From contig SFGN01000042.1 in NCBI GenBank assembly GCA_004556565.1, positions 1 to 22,214 of the forward strand: 22,214 bases of DNA, read 5' to 3'. Each line of letters begins with the position of its first letter. Position 1 is the stretch's first letter. Shown here in pieces: positions 14,785 to 22,214 of this stretch. The notes beneath the pieces were generated by a model that worked only from the letters and a program-made list of their open reading frames with translations, was not told where the DNA came from and did not search any database. Source of the DNA: Lachnospiraceae bacterium (lineage in GTDB: Bacteria; Bacillota_A; Clostridia; Lachnospirales; Lachnospiraceae). The translations under genes were made by a program, and so were the position numbers.

Positions 14785-15741
14785 TTACTTATAAAGCAGC
14801 AAGGCTTTCTTATCAAATGGTTTTGAGTCAAAAATCTGTGATATAATACCTGATAATATATGCAGTAGGTAGGCAGACATTAATACTGCTACCATTATCA
14901 AAAGAATGTTCAGCGGGAATAATCCATTCAAAGCATCCGTAAAGATATATTTCTGAATTAAATAACTCTCCAAACACAGATTGCCTATAATGAATAAGAT
15001 ATTGCCTGAAATCTTCCTTTCAAACAATCGTTCAATAAATGGAGATTTTCCACACTGATACGTTCCTACGCAAATACCAATCAAAGGAATATATGATAGC
15101 AACTGCAACGCATTCCCTTTACCAATATAGGCACAACAATACCAAGCCAAAACGCATCCAATTGTTAGAGGTATAGTCCACCACCTATACTGAATCTTGC
15201 TTGCATTCACATAAATAGCCCCTCCTATCAGCATAACAGAGAGATACACAATCCATCTGAATATGTTATTAACGCCATAGAACAACTGGCCTTTAAAGTC
15301 AAACAAGAAGAATGCTCCAAGCATAATGGCTATCGAACTACCAATACACAAATAGAGATTCCATTCATACCTTATTACTGGGTAGAGTAATAGATAACAC
15401 ACCAATATGCATTGAAGGAACCAATACTTACTAGCCGTCATGACTTCGAGAAAACTAATATCAGCTTCGAAAAATAAACAAGCAACAAACCCCATCGCAA
15501 TAACTGTAGGAAAAATACGGCCCATTCTTCGCTTATACCAGTTCACGAAGTCCATCTTACGACCCATAAACAATGTGAATCCAGATACAAAGAAGAACAG
15601 AGCATCACCTATACCCCCACCGGTTGCCAATGACGCGTACTTGCCATAGCAAATACCCATATGCGAATTGAGAACCAGCAACGTAGCGATGACCTTCACA
15701 AAGTCCACGGCTACATCTCTTTTCTTAATTACCTCTGCCAT
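14785..15741 (-). CDS. Acyltransferase 3 family membrane O/N-acyltransferase
   Basis: 318 residues from ATG 15739-15741, which shares one base with the TAA of the ATP-grasp gene (TAATG), favouring this start over an upstream one five codons earlier. About ten hydrophobic helices are visible. Family hallmarks are the N-terminal VDFVKVIATLLVLNSH with the conserved His, FFFVSGFTLFMG, and the cytoplasmic WYKRRMGRIFPT arginine motif. Members transfer acetyl or other acyl groups onto exported glycans. Here it probably modifies the repeat unit. Gene-level base composition is AT-rich relative to the aminotransferase gene. Confidence 0.85.
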   Translation of the reverse strand: MAEVIKKRDVAVDFVKVIATLLVLNSHMGICYGKYASLATGGGIGDALFFFVSGFTLFMGRKMDFVNWYKRRMGRIFPTVIAMGFVACLFFEADISFLEVMTASKYWFLQCILVCYLLLYPVIRYEWNLYLCIGSSIAIMLGAFFLFDFKGQLFYGVNNIFRWIVYLSVMLIGGAIYVNASKIQYRWWTIPLTIGCVLAWYCCAYIGKGNALQLLSYIPLIGICVGTYQCGKSPFIERLFERKISGNILFIIGNLCLESYLIQKYIFTDALNGLFPLNILLIMVAVLMSAYLLHILSGIISQIFDSKPFDKKALLLYK

Positions 15742-16811
15742 TATTTCTCTACACAATCACCAACATTCAGATCTTTGTAATCCTCCACATACACAGGGAC
15801 AGCATCTACATCTCGAAGCCACATATTGTTCTTCGGGAACTGCATTTCAACCTCTGGCGATAGCTCGTTGCTTCTACCTAGAACAGTTAGCAAATGACTT
15901 TCCGCGAAGTTGAATCCTGCGCTTGCCAACAGACAGTTGTATGCCACATATCGGATGTTGATTTCTGTTACCTTTGCCACACCATTTGCGTCAGCCTTCA
16001 TATCTACAACAACCACGCCGTGCATCTTGCTACCAGTAGCCAGACATACACGTTCAATGGTATCCAGAGCCTGCTTTTTGATGCTCTCGTCATTCAGAAA
16101 ACGCCCCTTACTCGTATTGCCTGTGATACCACTTACTGCCACCTTTGCCATGATGTACTCAAGACGCTCTGCGATGGCACACTTCAACAGTTTGCCGTGC
16201 TCAAATAGGCAGAAGACTCCATAGTTTCCACCAGGACAGAATTCAGATATCTGAAAGTTGTCAATGCCGGTATTAATCATCACCCAGGCACGAAGCTCTG
16301 TGATATTGTTTGCCTTAAAAGAGCCCTTGCCAGAAGCCGTACCGGCCGAAGCATCACGCACCCACATAGGAAAATCCAGTGGAAGTTTGTAATTGTCATC
16401 AAGCGCATCTTCACGGCTCAAATCCTCGCTTAATGGCACAAGGCCTGTGCCTTTCAACAAGTTGAACAGTTTTCGCTTGCTGATAGCCATTTCGCAAAAT
16501 TCTGCAGTCGGAGTCATGTGAGGAACGTCAAACGGATGCTTTGCCCAATATAGTACCTCCACTTCAGGCAGTACCATCACGGCATCGGGCTGCTCCTTTT
16601 CCAATATTTCCTGAATCACCTTAGGATATTGAGGGTCTTTCACGCCCGGAACCTTATAAAGCTTATCAAAGTCTTTTGCATAAACTTCATACAAGATTGA
16701 ACACATGTCCCATCCTATGAATGTTGCATCCTTGAACTTTTCACTCATTTTTAGAGAGCGAAGCACATTGCGTGCAGAAACAGCGCACGCACCTGTAATC
16801 ACAATTTTCAT
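15741..16811 (-). CDS. ATP-grasp ligase (CarB/PylC-like)
   Basis: A 356-residue ATP-grasp enzyme. It has an N-terminal Rossmann-like start MKIVITGACAVSARNVLRSL, then a nucleotide-binding loop DASAGTASGKG (153-163), ISEFCPGGNYGVF (188-200), and the metal/ATP segment VVVVDMKADANGVAKVTEIN (266-285) with IRYVAYN. The family forms acyl-phosphate intermediates that are attacked by an amine, making amide bonds. In a polysaccharide operon beside an adenylate-forming ligase, joining an amino acid or other carboxylate to an amino sugar is a reasonable inference. ATG at 16809-16811 is four bases after the ligase stop. Confidence 0.8.
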   Translation of the reverse strand: MKIVITGACAVSARNVLRSLKMSEKFKDATFIGWDMCSILYEVYAKDFDKLYKVPGVKDPQYPKVIQEILEKEQPDAVMVLPEVEVLYWAKHPFDVPHMTPTAEFCEMAISKRKLFNLLKGTGLVPLSEDLSREDALDDNYKLPLDFPMWVRDASAGTASGKGSFKANNITELRAWVMINTGIDNFQISEFCPGGNYGVFCLFEHGKLLKCAIAERLEYIMAKVAVSGITGNTSKGRFLNDESIKKQALDTIERVCLATGSKMHGVVVVDMKADANGVAKVTEINIRYVAYNCLLASAGFNFAESHLLTVLGRSNELSPEVEMQFPKNNMWLRDVDAVPVYVEDYKDLNVGDCVEK

Positions 16812-16815
16812 TTAT

Positions 16816-18114
16816 CTATATTTTATAATTATTGACTACTTGTTTCCTTTTCCCTGACTTCAATACAGGAATCTCGTCTACATACTCAACCTCGATATTT
16901 GCATCAAAGCCTAGGAATGATTTTAACATAGCACGCATATCTCCTTCTCTTCCAAATTCCGATAGCCCCTGACGAAGGTTAATGAGCATTTTGTAATTCT
17001 TCTCTCCATTCTGGATAAACTGATACTGACTAATATCCTGAAACTCATGCATAGGTGTGTTGATAACATATGGTGATATTAAATCTCCTGAAGTACTATA
17101 AATAAAGTCAACTCTACGCCCTTCCACAGTTAATAGTTTTGGAAGTTCACCTTTTTTTGTTGGTTTCTGAATTGCGATATCACCAGTATCGTAACGAATG
17201 AGTGGCATCGATCGGTTGAACAAATCGGTAACAACAATGCGTCCTGGTTTTCCTGGTTCAACAGGTTTGTCTTCTTCTAAATCAAGAAACTCAAAATAGA
17301 AACTACCAATATTCAAGACAAAGTCATTGGAATCGCATTCCTGCTGAGCCATTATTCCTAACTCTTGGTCTGAGTATCTAGAAATGACAGTACAGCCGAA
17401 CTGCTCTTTTGCCATTTCTTTAGTATTAGGATCGAGCGACTCAGAGAGAGTAATAAATGATTCAACTTTAGCAGTTGTCTTTCCTCTTTTCGTAGCTATA
17501 TATTTCGTAATAGCAGCAAGAGTTGACGCAAAGATGATTACACTCTTCTTTTGATGATCATGTTCCAAATCCGTCAAGAACTTTTCAATCATCTCTTCTG
17601 ATAGATTGGCAGACTCGTGTATTACCCAATTCTGCTTAAAACAAGTAAACGCACTTCTTGTCGTTTCTTTATCCCAAACTCGAGAAAAATATAACCTTTG
17701 TCCAAGAGGGTACTTCGCTATTTCAGAGAAATACAAAGTATCGGCTGTTGCTCTCGTACGTTTGAGAGGATCTTGATAGACAGCAAAAGGCATCCCAGTA
17801 GATCCACTTGTTTCTTGTTTGAATAGCTCTTCTTTCTTATATTGAGGATCAAGAAATATACTCTCGTTATCCCTTACAATAGACTTATTGATTACGGGAA
17901 AATCTTGAAGTTTCCGATATCCTTTAAAGTTCTTATAAAAGGTTACATGCTCGGTAGCATAGTCCAACTCTTCTGTTAGATATCGGGAAAGACGCTCTTT
18001 AATTTTTGGAGAATCATAATTTTCCAAAATATCTTTTAAGTCCTCAAAATGATGTTTCTTACTCCCCCCACTCAAAGCATCAATCAACCAAAAAATTTTT
18101 GCACGAAATGTCAT
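16816..18114 (-). CDS. CapK/PaaK-family adenylate-forming ligase
   Basis: 432 residues of the phenylacetate-CoA-ligase-like branch of the ANL superfamily. Visible are the AMP-binding P-loop TSGSTGMPF (102-110), LIRYDTGDIA (305-314), EGRRVDFIYS (331-340) and the C-terminal lysine region KSGKRKQVVN (419-428). These enzymes activate a carboxylic acid as adenylate and pass it to CoA or another acceptor. CapK-like members are common in capsule loci, and their substrates are mostly unknown. The position between a phosphoglycosyl transferase and an ATP-grasp ligase suggests they modify the same glycan. Confidence 0.85.
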   Translation of the reverse strand: MTFRAKIFWLIDALSGGSKKHHFEDLKDILENYDSPKIKERLSRYLTEELDYATEHVTFYKNFKGYRKLQDFPVINKSIVRDNESIFLDPQYKKEELFKQETSGSTGMPFAVYQDPLKRTRATADTLYFSEIAKYPLGQRLYFSRVWDKETTRSAFTCFKQNWVIHESANLSEEMIEKFLTDLEHDHQKKSVIIFASTLAAITKYIATKRGKTTAKVESFITLSESLDPNTKEMAKEQFGCTVISRYSDQELGIMAQQECDSNDFVLNIGSFYFEFLDLEEDKPVEPGKPGRIVVTDLFNRSMPLIRYDTGDIAIQKPTKKGELPKLLTVEGRRVDFIYSTSGDLISPYVINTPMHEFQDISQYQFIQNGEKNYKMLINLRQGLSEFGREGDMRAMLKSFLGFDANIEVEYVDEIPVLKSGKRKQVVNNYKI

Positions 18115-18128
18115 AATAATCTTAATTT

Positions 18129-18743
18129 TTAACTTTTAGCTTTACGTTCAACATCCAGATAGTTTTCCTTTTTATCCGCAACAGCTCCTTCACGTTTAAT
18201 TACCTTATAAATGGTCAAAAACAGAATCTTAATATCAAACCACAAACTAACATGCTCAGCATAATATGCATCACACTCAAGTTTTTTGTCCCACGTTATG
18301 TTATTACGTCCATTAATTTGCGCCCAACCAGTGATACCTGGGCGTACTGTATGACGTAACTTCTCACGCTCAGTGTAGTAAGGAAGATACCTACCTAACA
18401 ACGGCCGTGGACCTATCAAAGCCATGTCACCCTTCAGCACGTTGATGAGCTGAGGAAGCTCGTCTATTGAGGTGGAGCGGACGAAACGACCTGCCTTGGT
18501 GAGGCGGTCGGCATCGGGCAGCAGTTTACCATCAGCATCTCGCTCATCAGTCATCGATTTGAACTTTATTACTTTGAATAGTTTCTCGTCCTTTCCAGGA
18601 CGTTCTTGATAGAAAAAGGCACCTGCGCCTTTGTTGGCGATGGTGAGCCAGATGTAAACCACAAGTAATATAGGCCAAATGATTAATAGCGCTACGAGCG
18701 CAATGGTGAAGTCAATCACACGTTTGAAAAAATGCTTGTACAT
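18129..18743 (-). CDS. PglC-like monotopic phosphoglycosyl transferase
   Basis: 204 residues, close to the length of the minimal PglC-type enzyme and lacking the extra membrane helices of WbaP-like proteins. A single N-terminal membrane segment (about 11-36) is followed by YQERPGKDEKLFKVIKFKSM (45-64), the catalytic Asp-Glu in SIDELPQL (D94, E95), GDMALIGPRPLL (105-116) and RPGITGWAQINGR (134-146). It starts lipid-linked oligosaccharide synthesis by transferring a sugar phosphate from a UDP-sugar to undecaprenyl phosphate on the cytoplasmic face. It is therefore the committed step for this operon. Confidence 0.92.
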   Translation of the reverse strand: MYKHFFKRVIDFTIALVALLIIWPILLVVYIWLTIANKGAGAFFYQERPGKDEKLFKVIKFKSMTDERDADGKLLPDADRLTKAGRFVRSTSIDELPQLINVLKGDMALIGPRPLLGRYLPYYTEREKLRHTVRPGITGWAQINGRNNITWDKKLECDAYYAEHVSLWFDIKILFLTIYKVIKREGAVADKKENYLDVERKAKS

Positions 18744-18801
18744 AAAATCCTTGTTATTACTTATTCATTCAAATTGCCAAACGACCTGATTTATTGCGCG
18801 C

Positions 18802-20019
18802 CTACCTAACTATATGTTTCATTATTGCCTTGAAAGTATGCTCTGTCGTGTAGTTATCCAAGAAGAATTGATAACCATTCTCGCCCATCTGACGGATGTC
18901 GGAAGCGAGCATGCGGTCGATAGCCTTGACAAACGCCTCTACCGAATTGCTCGGGCAATAGAAGCCATAGCCTTTCTGCTCTGCCAACGAGCCCGTGTCG
19001 CAGTTAGAGTCAGTGCATGCAATGATAGGCTTGCGGCTCATAAGGTAAGGCAACAGGCGACTCGGGTAGTTAGGGATAGTGAATCGATAGTCGAGGAAGA
19101 TCAAGCCCACATCGCACGCATCAGCCAGTCTGTCATAATCCTCCTTCGGCAATCTGCGGAAGATAGACACAGCCTTCGGACGGCACTCATTCACGAAAGC
19201 CTCCAGCTTTGGGTATTCCGTACCGTCACCCACAATCACGAAATGGCAATCCTCGCGATCTTTAACAGCCTTCATGCACTCCACCAGGAACGGAATGCCT
19301 TGCGGTTTTCCCATGTTGCCACCATAAATAAACATAGGTACATCCATTGGCAACCCATATTTATCTCTTATACTCTTCACATCTTCGGCTCTTTTACCCT
19401 CACTCGGCACATCATACGAATTAGGCGCAATCTCCACCTTCTCCGCCTTGATTTCCGGGTTATGCTCCAGCACAAAGCGCACGTTTGCGGGACTCATGCA
19501 ACCGATATAATCCGATATGCGATACAGTTCCTTCTCTTTCTTTCGGAACATCTTGTAGAGCATCCCCTTGACACCCGTTTTCGTCATCATACCTAGGTCA
19601 ACGGCATTCTGCGGAAAGATATCCTTCAGTAGCAGGTAGCTTATAGCCTCGGGATTCCGCATCTTTGCCGCCTTGATCACCTTGTTGAACGTGATAGGGG
19701 GCGTGCTATACAGGATAAGGTCGAAACGCACATTGCCGAAATACTTGTTCAGGGCCCGCTTAAACAAGTCCTCCAATATCAACTGCCCAATGCCCTTTTC
19801 AACGATAGACGTCTTCGTCACGTTGAGCGTCCTCACTCCTAAACAATGCACGCCATTGTTCACCTCAACAGCAGTAGGCAGCCCCGTTCGCCTCTCATTC
19901 GGATAGATGATATACACCTGATGCCCCTCATTTTTAAATTTCCGCATCAAGTCGTTATAAATGCCTCTTTTGTTCACATCTATACTAACCATTGTTAAGA
20001 ACAGTACATTCATAATCAT
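18802..20019 (-). CDS. Glycosyltransferase family 4 (WbuB-like)
   Basis: 405 residues from ATG 20017-20019, which overlaps the TGA of the nucleotidyltransferase gene as ATGA; an ATG two codons on (MNVLFLTMVSID) is also possible. GT-B fold landmarks: N-terminal strand VLFLTMVSID, YGGNMGKPQG (232-241), VIVGDGTEYPKL (261-272), RLPKEDYDRLADACDVGLIF (289-308) and the sugar-nucleotide site NYPSRLLPYLMSRKPIIA (317-334). It resembles transferases acting on fucosamine- or quinovosamine-type amino sugars, but the sugar cannot be read from sequence. It probably extends the glycan started by the PglC-like enzyme. Confidence 0.88.
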   Translation of the reverse strand: MIMNVLFLTMVSIDVNKRGIYNDLMRKFKNEGHQVYIIYPNERRTGLPTAVEVNNGVHCLGVRTLNVTKTSIVEKGIGQLILEDLFKRALNKYFGNVRFDLILYSTPPITFNKVIKAAKMRNPEAISYLLLKDIFPQNAVDLGMMTKTGVKGMLYKMFRKKEKELYRISDYIGCMSPANVRFVLEHNPEIKAEKVEIAPNSYDVPSEGKRAEDVKSIRDKYGLPMDVPMFIYGGNMGKPQGIPFLVECMKAVKDREDCHFVIVGDGTEYPKLEAFVNECRPKAVSIFRRLPKEDYDRLADACDVGLIFLDYRFTIPNYPSRLLPYLMSRKPIIACTDSNCDTGSLAEQKGYGFYCPSNSVEAFVKAIDRMLASDIRQMGENGYQFFLDNYTTEHTFKAIMKHIVR

Positions 20020-21098
20020 ATAGATTTTATTAATTGAACTCGTTTCCATCCCCAATGCCACACTATCCATACAGGAGCCCAGAGGACATCAGTTGGGTAG
20101 TGAGAGAGGAGATGAAGGTTATGTTTAACAATTCTGTACACTGAGCCGATTTTTCCGGAAGGTGCCCCGGAGAGCCTTTTATCATGATGCCCGAAGTTGC
20201 CGCCGCACATTACCTGCTCAAGGATGTATCTTCCTTCTTTTTCATCGGGGTCGCATAGGAGATACTCCGGTTCAAGAAGAAAAATGGTTTTCATTATCCA
20301 CATCACGCCTTTTGCAAAGCGTATCATTCCGAATTCCTTAAGAGTTAAGATGGTTTCTTCGAAATATCTTCCCTGCGCTGCCTTGAGGACAAAGTAGTAG
20401 TCAAAGAGTTGCCGCAGGCCGACCCCTTCATAGAGGAAATGCCGGTAGATGTGCAGGAGAATGTAGAAAAGGTTGAATCGAATGGTTGGTGTTACAAGGC
20501 CATTGCTTTCGGCAAACATTTCCTCCTTGTGGGCCTCAAACCATTTTTGCAGGCGTTTGTTCTTGCGCAGGTTCATCAGGATTTCCGGGATATAGTGCAT
20601 TTCTACCTCAATCCCTTTGAACCGTTTGAGGTGCAGGTGTTTGTAGTCCCATTGCGGATTCGCATCTCCCAAGGAGCGCGCGTATTCAATGGTTCTTTCC
20701 CTTCCGCAGTCGACCAATATGTCTATGTCTCCAGGTTGGCGCAGGGATGAAAGTGCGTCTCCGTAGAGTTGTGCCATTGCCTGTCCTTTGAGAATGGATG
20801 AGCGTATGCCTGACTGCGATAGTTCTTTCTGTAGTTGCCGGCAATGCTCGTCCAGGGACTCGTTGCGTTTTTGAATCTGTATGACTTGGGAGAGCCATTG
20901 GAGCCTGAGATTATCCGGCATTGAGCATTCCGGATGCAATTTTCTCAGTTGCTGTACACCATAGAAGGTTATGCCTAACAAAGCTTGCCTTTTTGCTTCT
21001 TCGTATATCGCATACCAATCCTGTTCCGAAGGAGACAGAGGGGCTGTCGTCTCCGGGTGAAGGGTGTATTGAATTAAGGGGATAATACTTATGACCAT
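20016..21098 (-). CDS. Nucleotidyltransferase-fold protein (NTP_transf_5 family)
   Basis: First gene of the polysaccharide operon in this window, 360 residues. SILKGQAMAQLYGD (101-114), RQPGDIDILVD (120-130) with two metal-binding aspartates, HLHLKRFKGIEVEMHY (154-169) and a helical C-terminus with an aromatic-rich end match the Pol-beta-like NTP_transf_5 family, often found in Bacteroidetes capsule loci. Its substrate is not established; glycan or lipid nucleotidylation and a regulatory role are both possible. ATG at 21096-21098. No UpxY/UpxZ-type regulator precedes it here. Confidence 0.82.
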   Translation of the reverse strand: MVISIIPLIQYTLHPETTAPLSPSEQDWYAIYEEAKRQALLGITFYGVQQLRKLHPECSMPDNLRLQWLSQVIQIQKRNESLDEHCRQLQKELSQSGIRSSILKGQAMAQLYGDALSSLRQPGDIDILVDCGRERTIEYARSLGDANPQWDYKHLHLKRFKGIEVEMHYIPEILMNLRKNKRLQKWFEAHKEEMFAESNGLVTPTIRFNLFYILLHIYRHFLYEGVGLRQLFDYYFVLKAAQGRYFEETILTLKEFGMIRFAKGVMWIMKTIFLLEPEYLLCDPDEKEGRYILEQVMCGGNFGHHDKRLSGAPSGKIGSVYRIVKHNLHLLSHYPTDVLWAPVWIVWHWGWKRVQLIKSI

Positions 21099-21111
21099 TT
21101 TGATTCAGCAC

Positions 21112-21149
21112 ATGAGAATTTAGTTGTACTTCTCATCCAACAATGAGAA
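21112..21149. promoter_or_regulatory. Hairpin with alternative arm upstream of the polysaccharide operon
   Basis: ATGAGAA (21112-21118) pairs with TTCTCAT (21130-21136), and an identical ATGAGAA at 21143-21149 could compete for the same arm. It lies directly upstream of the ATG at 21098. It may be a leader switch or the 3' end of the truncated gene to the right. No clear promoter was found in the 131-base gap. Confidence 0.35.
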
Positions 21150-21229
21150 CATATTGGGCAAATCGCCTTTTTAGGTTAGTCTTTCAAGTCCATCATTCTT
21201 GACAAATCTTCTTTGTTTTAATAATCTCA

Positions 21230-22132
21230 TTATGACATAGGTGTTGGGCCTGACATTTGTTCCGGAGCTCGACTCAGATAATCTTTATAATTAAGTACAA
21301 TTGACACATTTGATTTTACTATTATAGTAAAGTCAGTTATCTTCCGGTCCTTGTTTTCTTTAACTGAGCTCTCGTATTCAAGACTGTTATTAAATATGCA
21401 GAAATTTGAATACTCAAGTAACTCGTGCAAGCAGTCTGTCAAGAAGTTTATAGTATGCATATTTCCAAGAGTCGTGAGAGCATTGTCTACAGGATACTTA
21501 TCATTCTGATTATCAAGTCGACGCAAAGTATATGTAAACTGCTTGTTATCTGAGGATCTTGAGATAATCAACTTATACTTCTCTGTAACATCAGACTCAA
21601 GTGTAGTAATACTATTCGAATAACCTGAGAAGAACCTGGAAATGAACTTCTTCTGACTTATCAATTCTGTATCCAAAGCATTTTGCTGTATCTTATCTGT
21701 AATAACTTCATTGTGCCAAAATCTAAACTCCTGGAGACTCAAAACTGGTAAATGCTTGAGTAGATTATATTGATTTACATACTTGCGCATTTGTTCTCCA
21801 TAACGACTCCAGCAATTATATCTTAGCAATAAAAGTTCGTCCTCATCAAGTTGACTTCTTACGAGCTTAGAATATTTTACCTTGTACCTATGCTCGTCAA
21901 GTCCACTGTTCTCTATGAGATTAAATATCTGGTATAATACACGGAAATGAACAGCAGAGGAAACTCTATTGGGTATATAGAATTCCTTATCAAACACTAA
22001 AAGTGCAGAATCTTTTCTATCAGCAAAGCAACTTGTAACATCTATTGGGATAGCATACAATTGTTCATACAATTTCTTTAACGCTTCTCTACCCTTTAAA
22101 ATATCCTTGGAGTAACTAGTACTTTGTAACAC
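21230..22132 (-). CDS. Putative phage abortive infection protein (putAbiC type), N-terminally truncated
   Basis: 300 residues of the AbiC-like family. AVHFRVLYQIFNLIE followed by YSKLVRSQLDEDELLLLRYN and YNLLKHLP is the pattern I know from putAbiC proteins. Full members carry N-terminal membrane helices before the GRE-LKKLY region; here that part is missing. The only start is a GTG at 22130-22132, immediately after the TAA of a transposase tail in the same frame, so the natural 5' end has been replaced by an insertion sequence. A product could only arise by re-initiation or from an IS-borne signal. The C-terminal SRAPEQMSGPTPMS may also be altered. Confidence 0.65.
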   Translation of the reverse strand: MLQSTSYSKDILKGREALKKLYEQLYAIPIDVTSCFADRKDSALLVFDKEFYIPNRVSSAVHFRVLYQIFNLIENSGLDEHRYKVKYSKLVRSQLDEDELLLLRYNCWSRYGEQMRKYVNQYNLLKHLPVLSLQEFRFWHNEVITDKIQQNALDTELISQKKFISRFFSGYSNSITTLESDVTEKYKLIISRSSDNKQFTYTLRRLDNQNDKYPVDNALTTLGNMHTINFLTDCLHELLEYSNFCIFNNSLEYESSVKENKDRKITDFTIIVKSNVSIVLNYKDYLSRAPEQMSGPTPMS

Positions 22133-22214
22133 TTAAAAGTTCAATATAGGATAGAGGTGCTTCAGCTTGGTGCGAGCATCGGCAGTCTTGAACTGCCAGT
22201 TCACACTCTTCTGA
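22133..22214 (-). mobile_element. C-terminal end of a transposase (probably IS630-like), running off the window
   Basis: The minus strand reads KSVNWQFKTADARTKLKHLYP and then ILNF before the TAA at 22133-22135. NWQF-T-DAR-KLK-LYP is the ending I associate with IS630/Tc1-type transposases. Only 26 codons are present, so the family is tentative. The element lies upstream of the AbiC-like remnant, and its terminal repeat must be within or just beyond the junction near 22100-22135. Confidence 0.5.

Noticed and set aside
18814..19596. 260-codon plus-strand open frame
   Set aside because: It is the antisense shadow of the glycosyltransferase gene, rich in His, Arg and Leu as typical of such shadows.
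1..22214. CRISPR array, rRNA or tRNA genes
   Set aside because: No regularly spaced repeat-spacer series longer than the three 24-bp units at the left edge, and no cloverleaf or conserved rRNA segments were seen.

Overview
The window looks like a Bacteroidales chromosome (Bacteroides, Phocaeicola, Prevotella or a close relative). The evidence is promoter-like boxes of the Bacteroidetes type (TTG-N19-21-TAnnTTTG), few Shine-Dalgarno sites, and a capsule-type operon containing an NTP_transf_5 protein. Every gene I can support lies on the minus strand, so transcription runs from high to low coordinates. All family names are from reading the translations; no database search was run.

Right part (about 13.3-21.1 kb): a seven-gene surface-polysaccharide operon. 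In transcription order it is nucleotidyltransferase-like protein, GT4 glycosyltransferase, PglC-like phosphoglycosyl transferase, CapK/PaaK-type adenylate-forming ligase, ATP-grasp ligase, acyltransferase 3, DegT-type sugar aminotransferase. Several junctions overlap or lie within 15 bases. The ligase plus ATP-grasp pair suggests an acyl or aminoacyl decoration of an amino sugar. Upstream, at the right edge, is an N-terminally truncated phage abortive-infection protein (putAbiC type) directly behind the in-frame tail of a transposase.

Left part (about 0.4-13.1 kb): a dense and partly decayed defence-type island. (1) A coupled gene pair, one member resembling DUF6904. (2) An intact three-gene operon: DUF262 protein, DUF3696-type AAA ATPase, and an unrecognised 282-residue protein. 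(3) A HEPN (DUF4209-like) pseudogene with its own promoter and an RBS-masking hairpin. (4) A membrane KAP P-loop NTPase, broken by two homopolymer frameshifts, followed after 12 bases by a 700-residue protein with two copies of a HEPN-like R-x5-H motif. (5) A ParB/DUF262-like protein coupled to a HEPN protein that is cut by one in-frame TAA. Four HEPN-type R-x4-6-H motifs thus occur in three unrelated loci within 8 kb.

A perfect 46-bp direct repeat (677-722 and 13233-13278) brackets almost the whole island. The right copy lies beside a GC-rich palindromic block. The left edge carries what looks like the end of an IS21-type element. The best candidates for an undescribed system are the KAP/tandem-HEPN pair and the ParB-like/HEPN pair. 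The three-gene DUF262/ATPase operon is the only multi-gene candidate whose reading frames are all intact.
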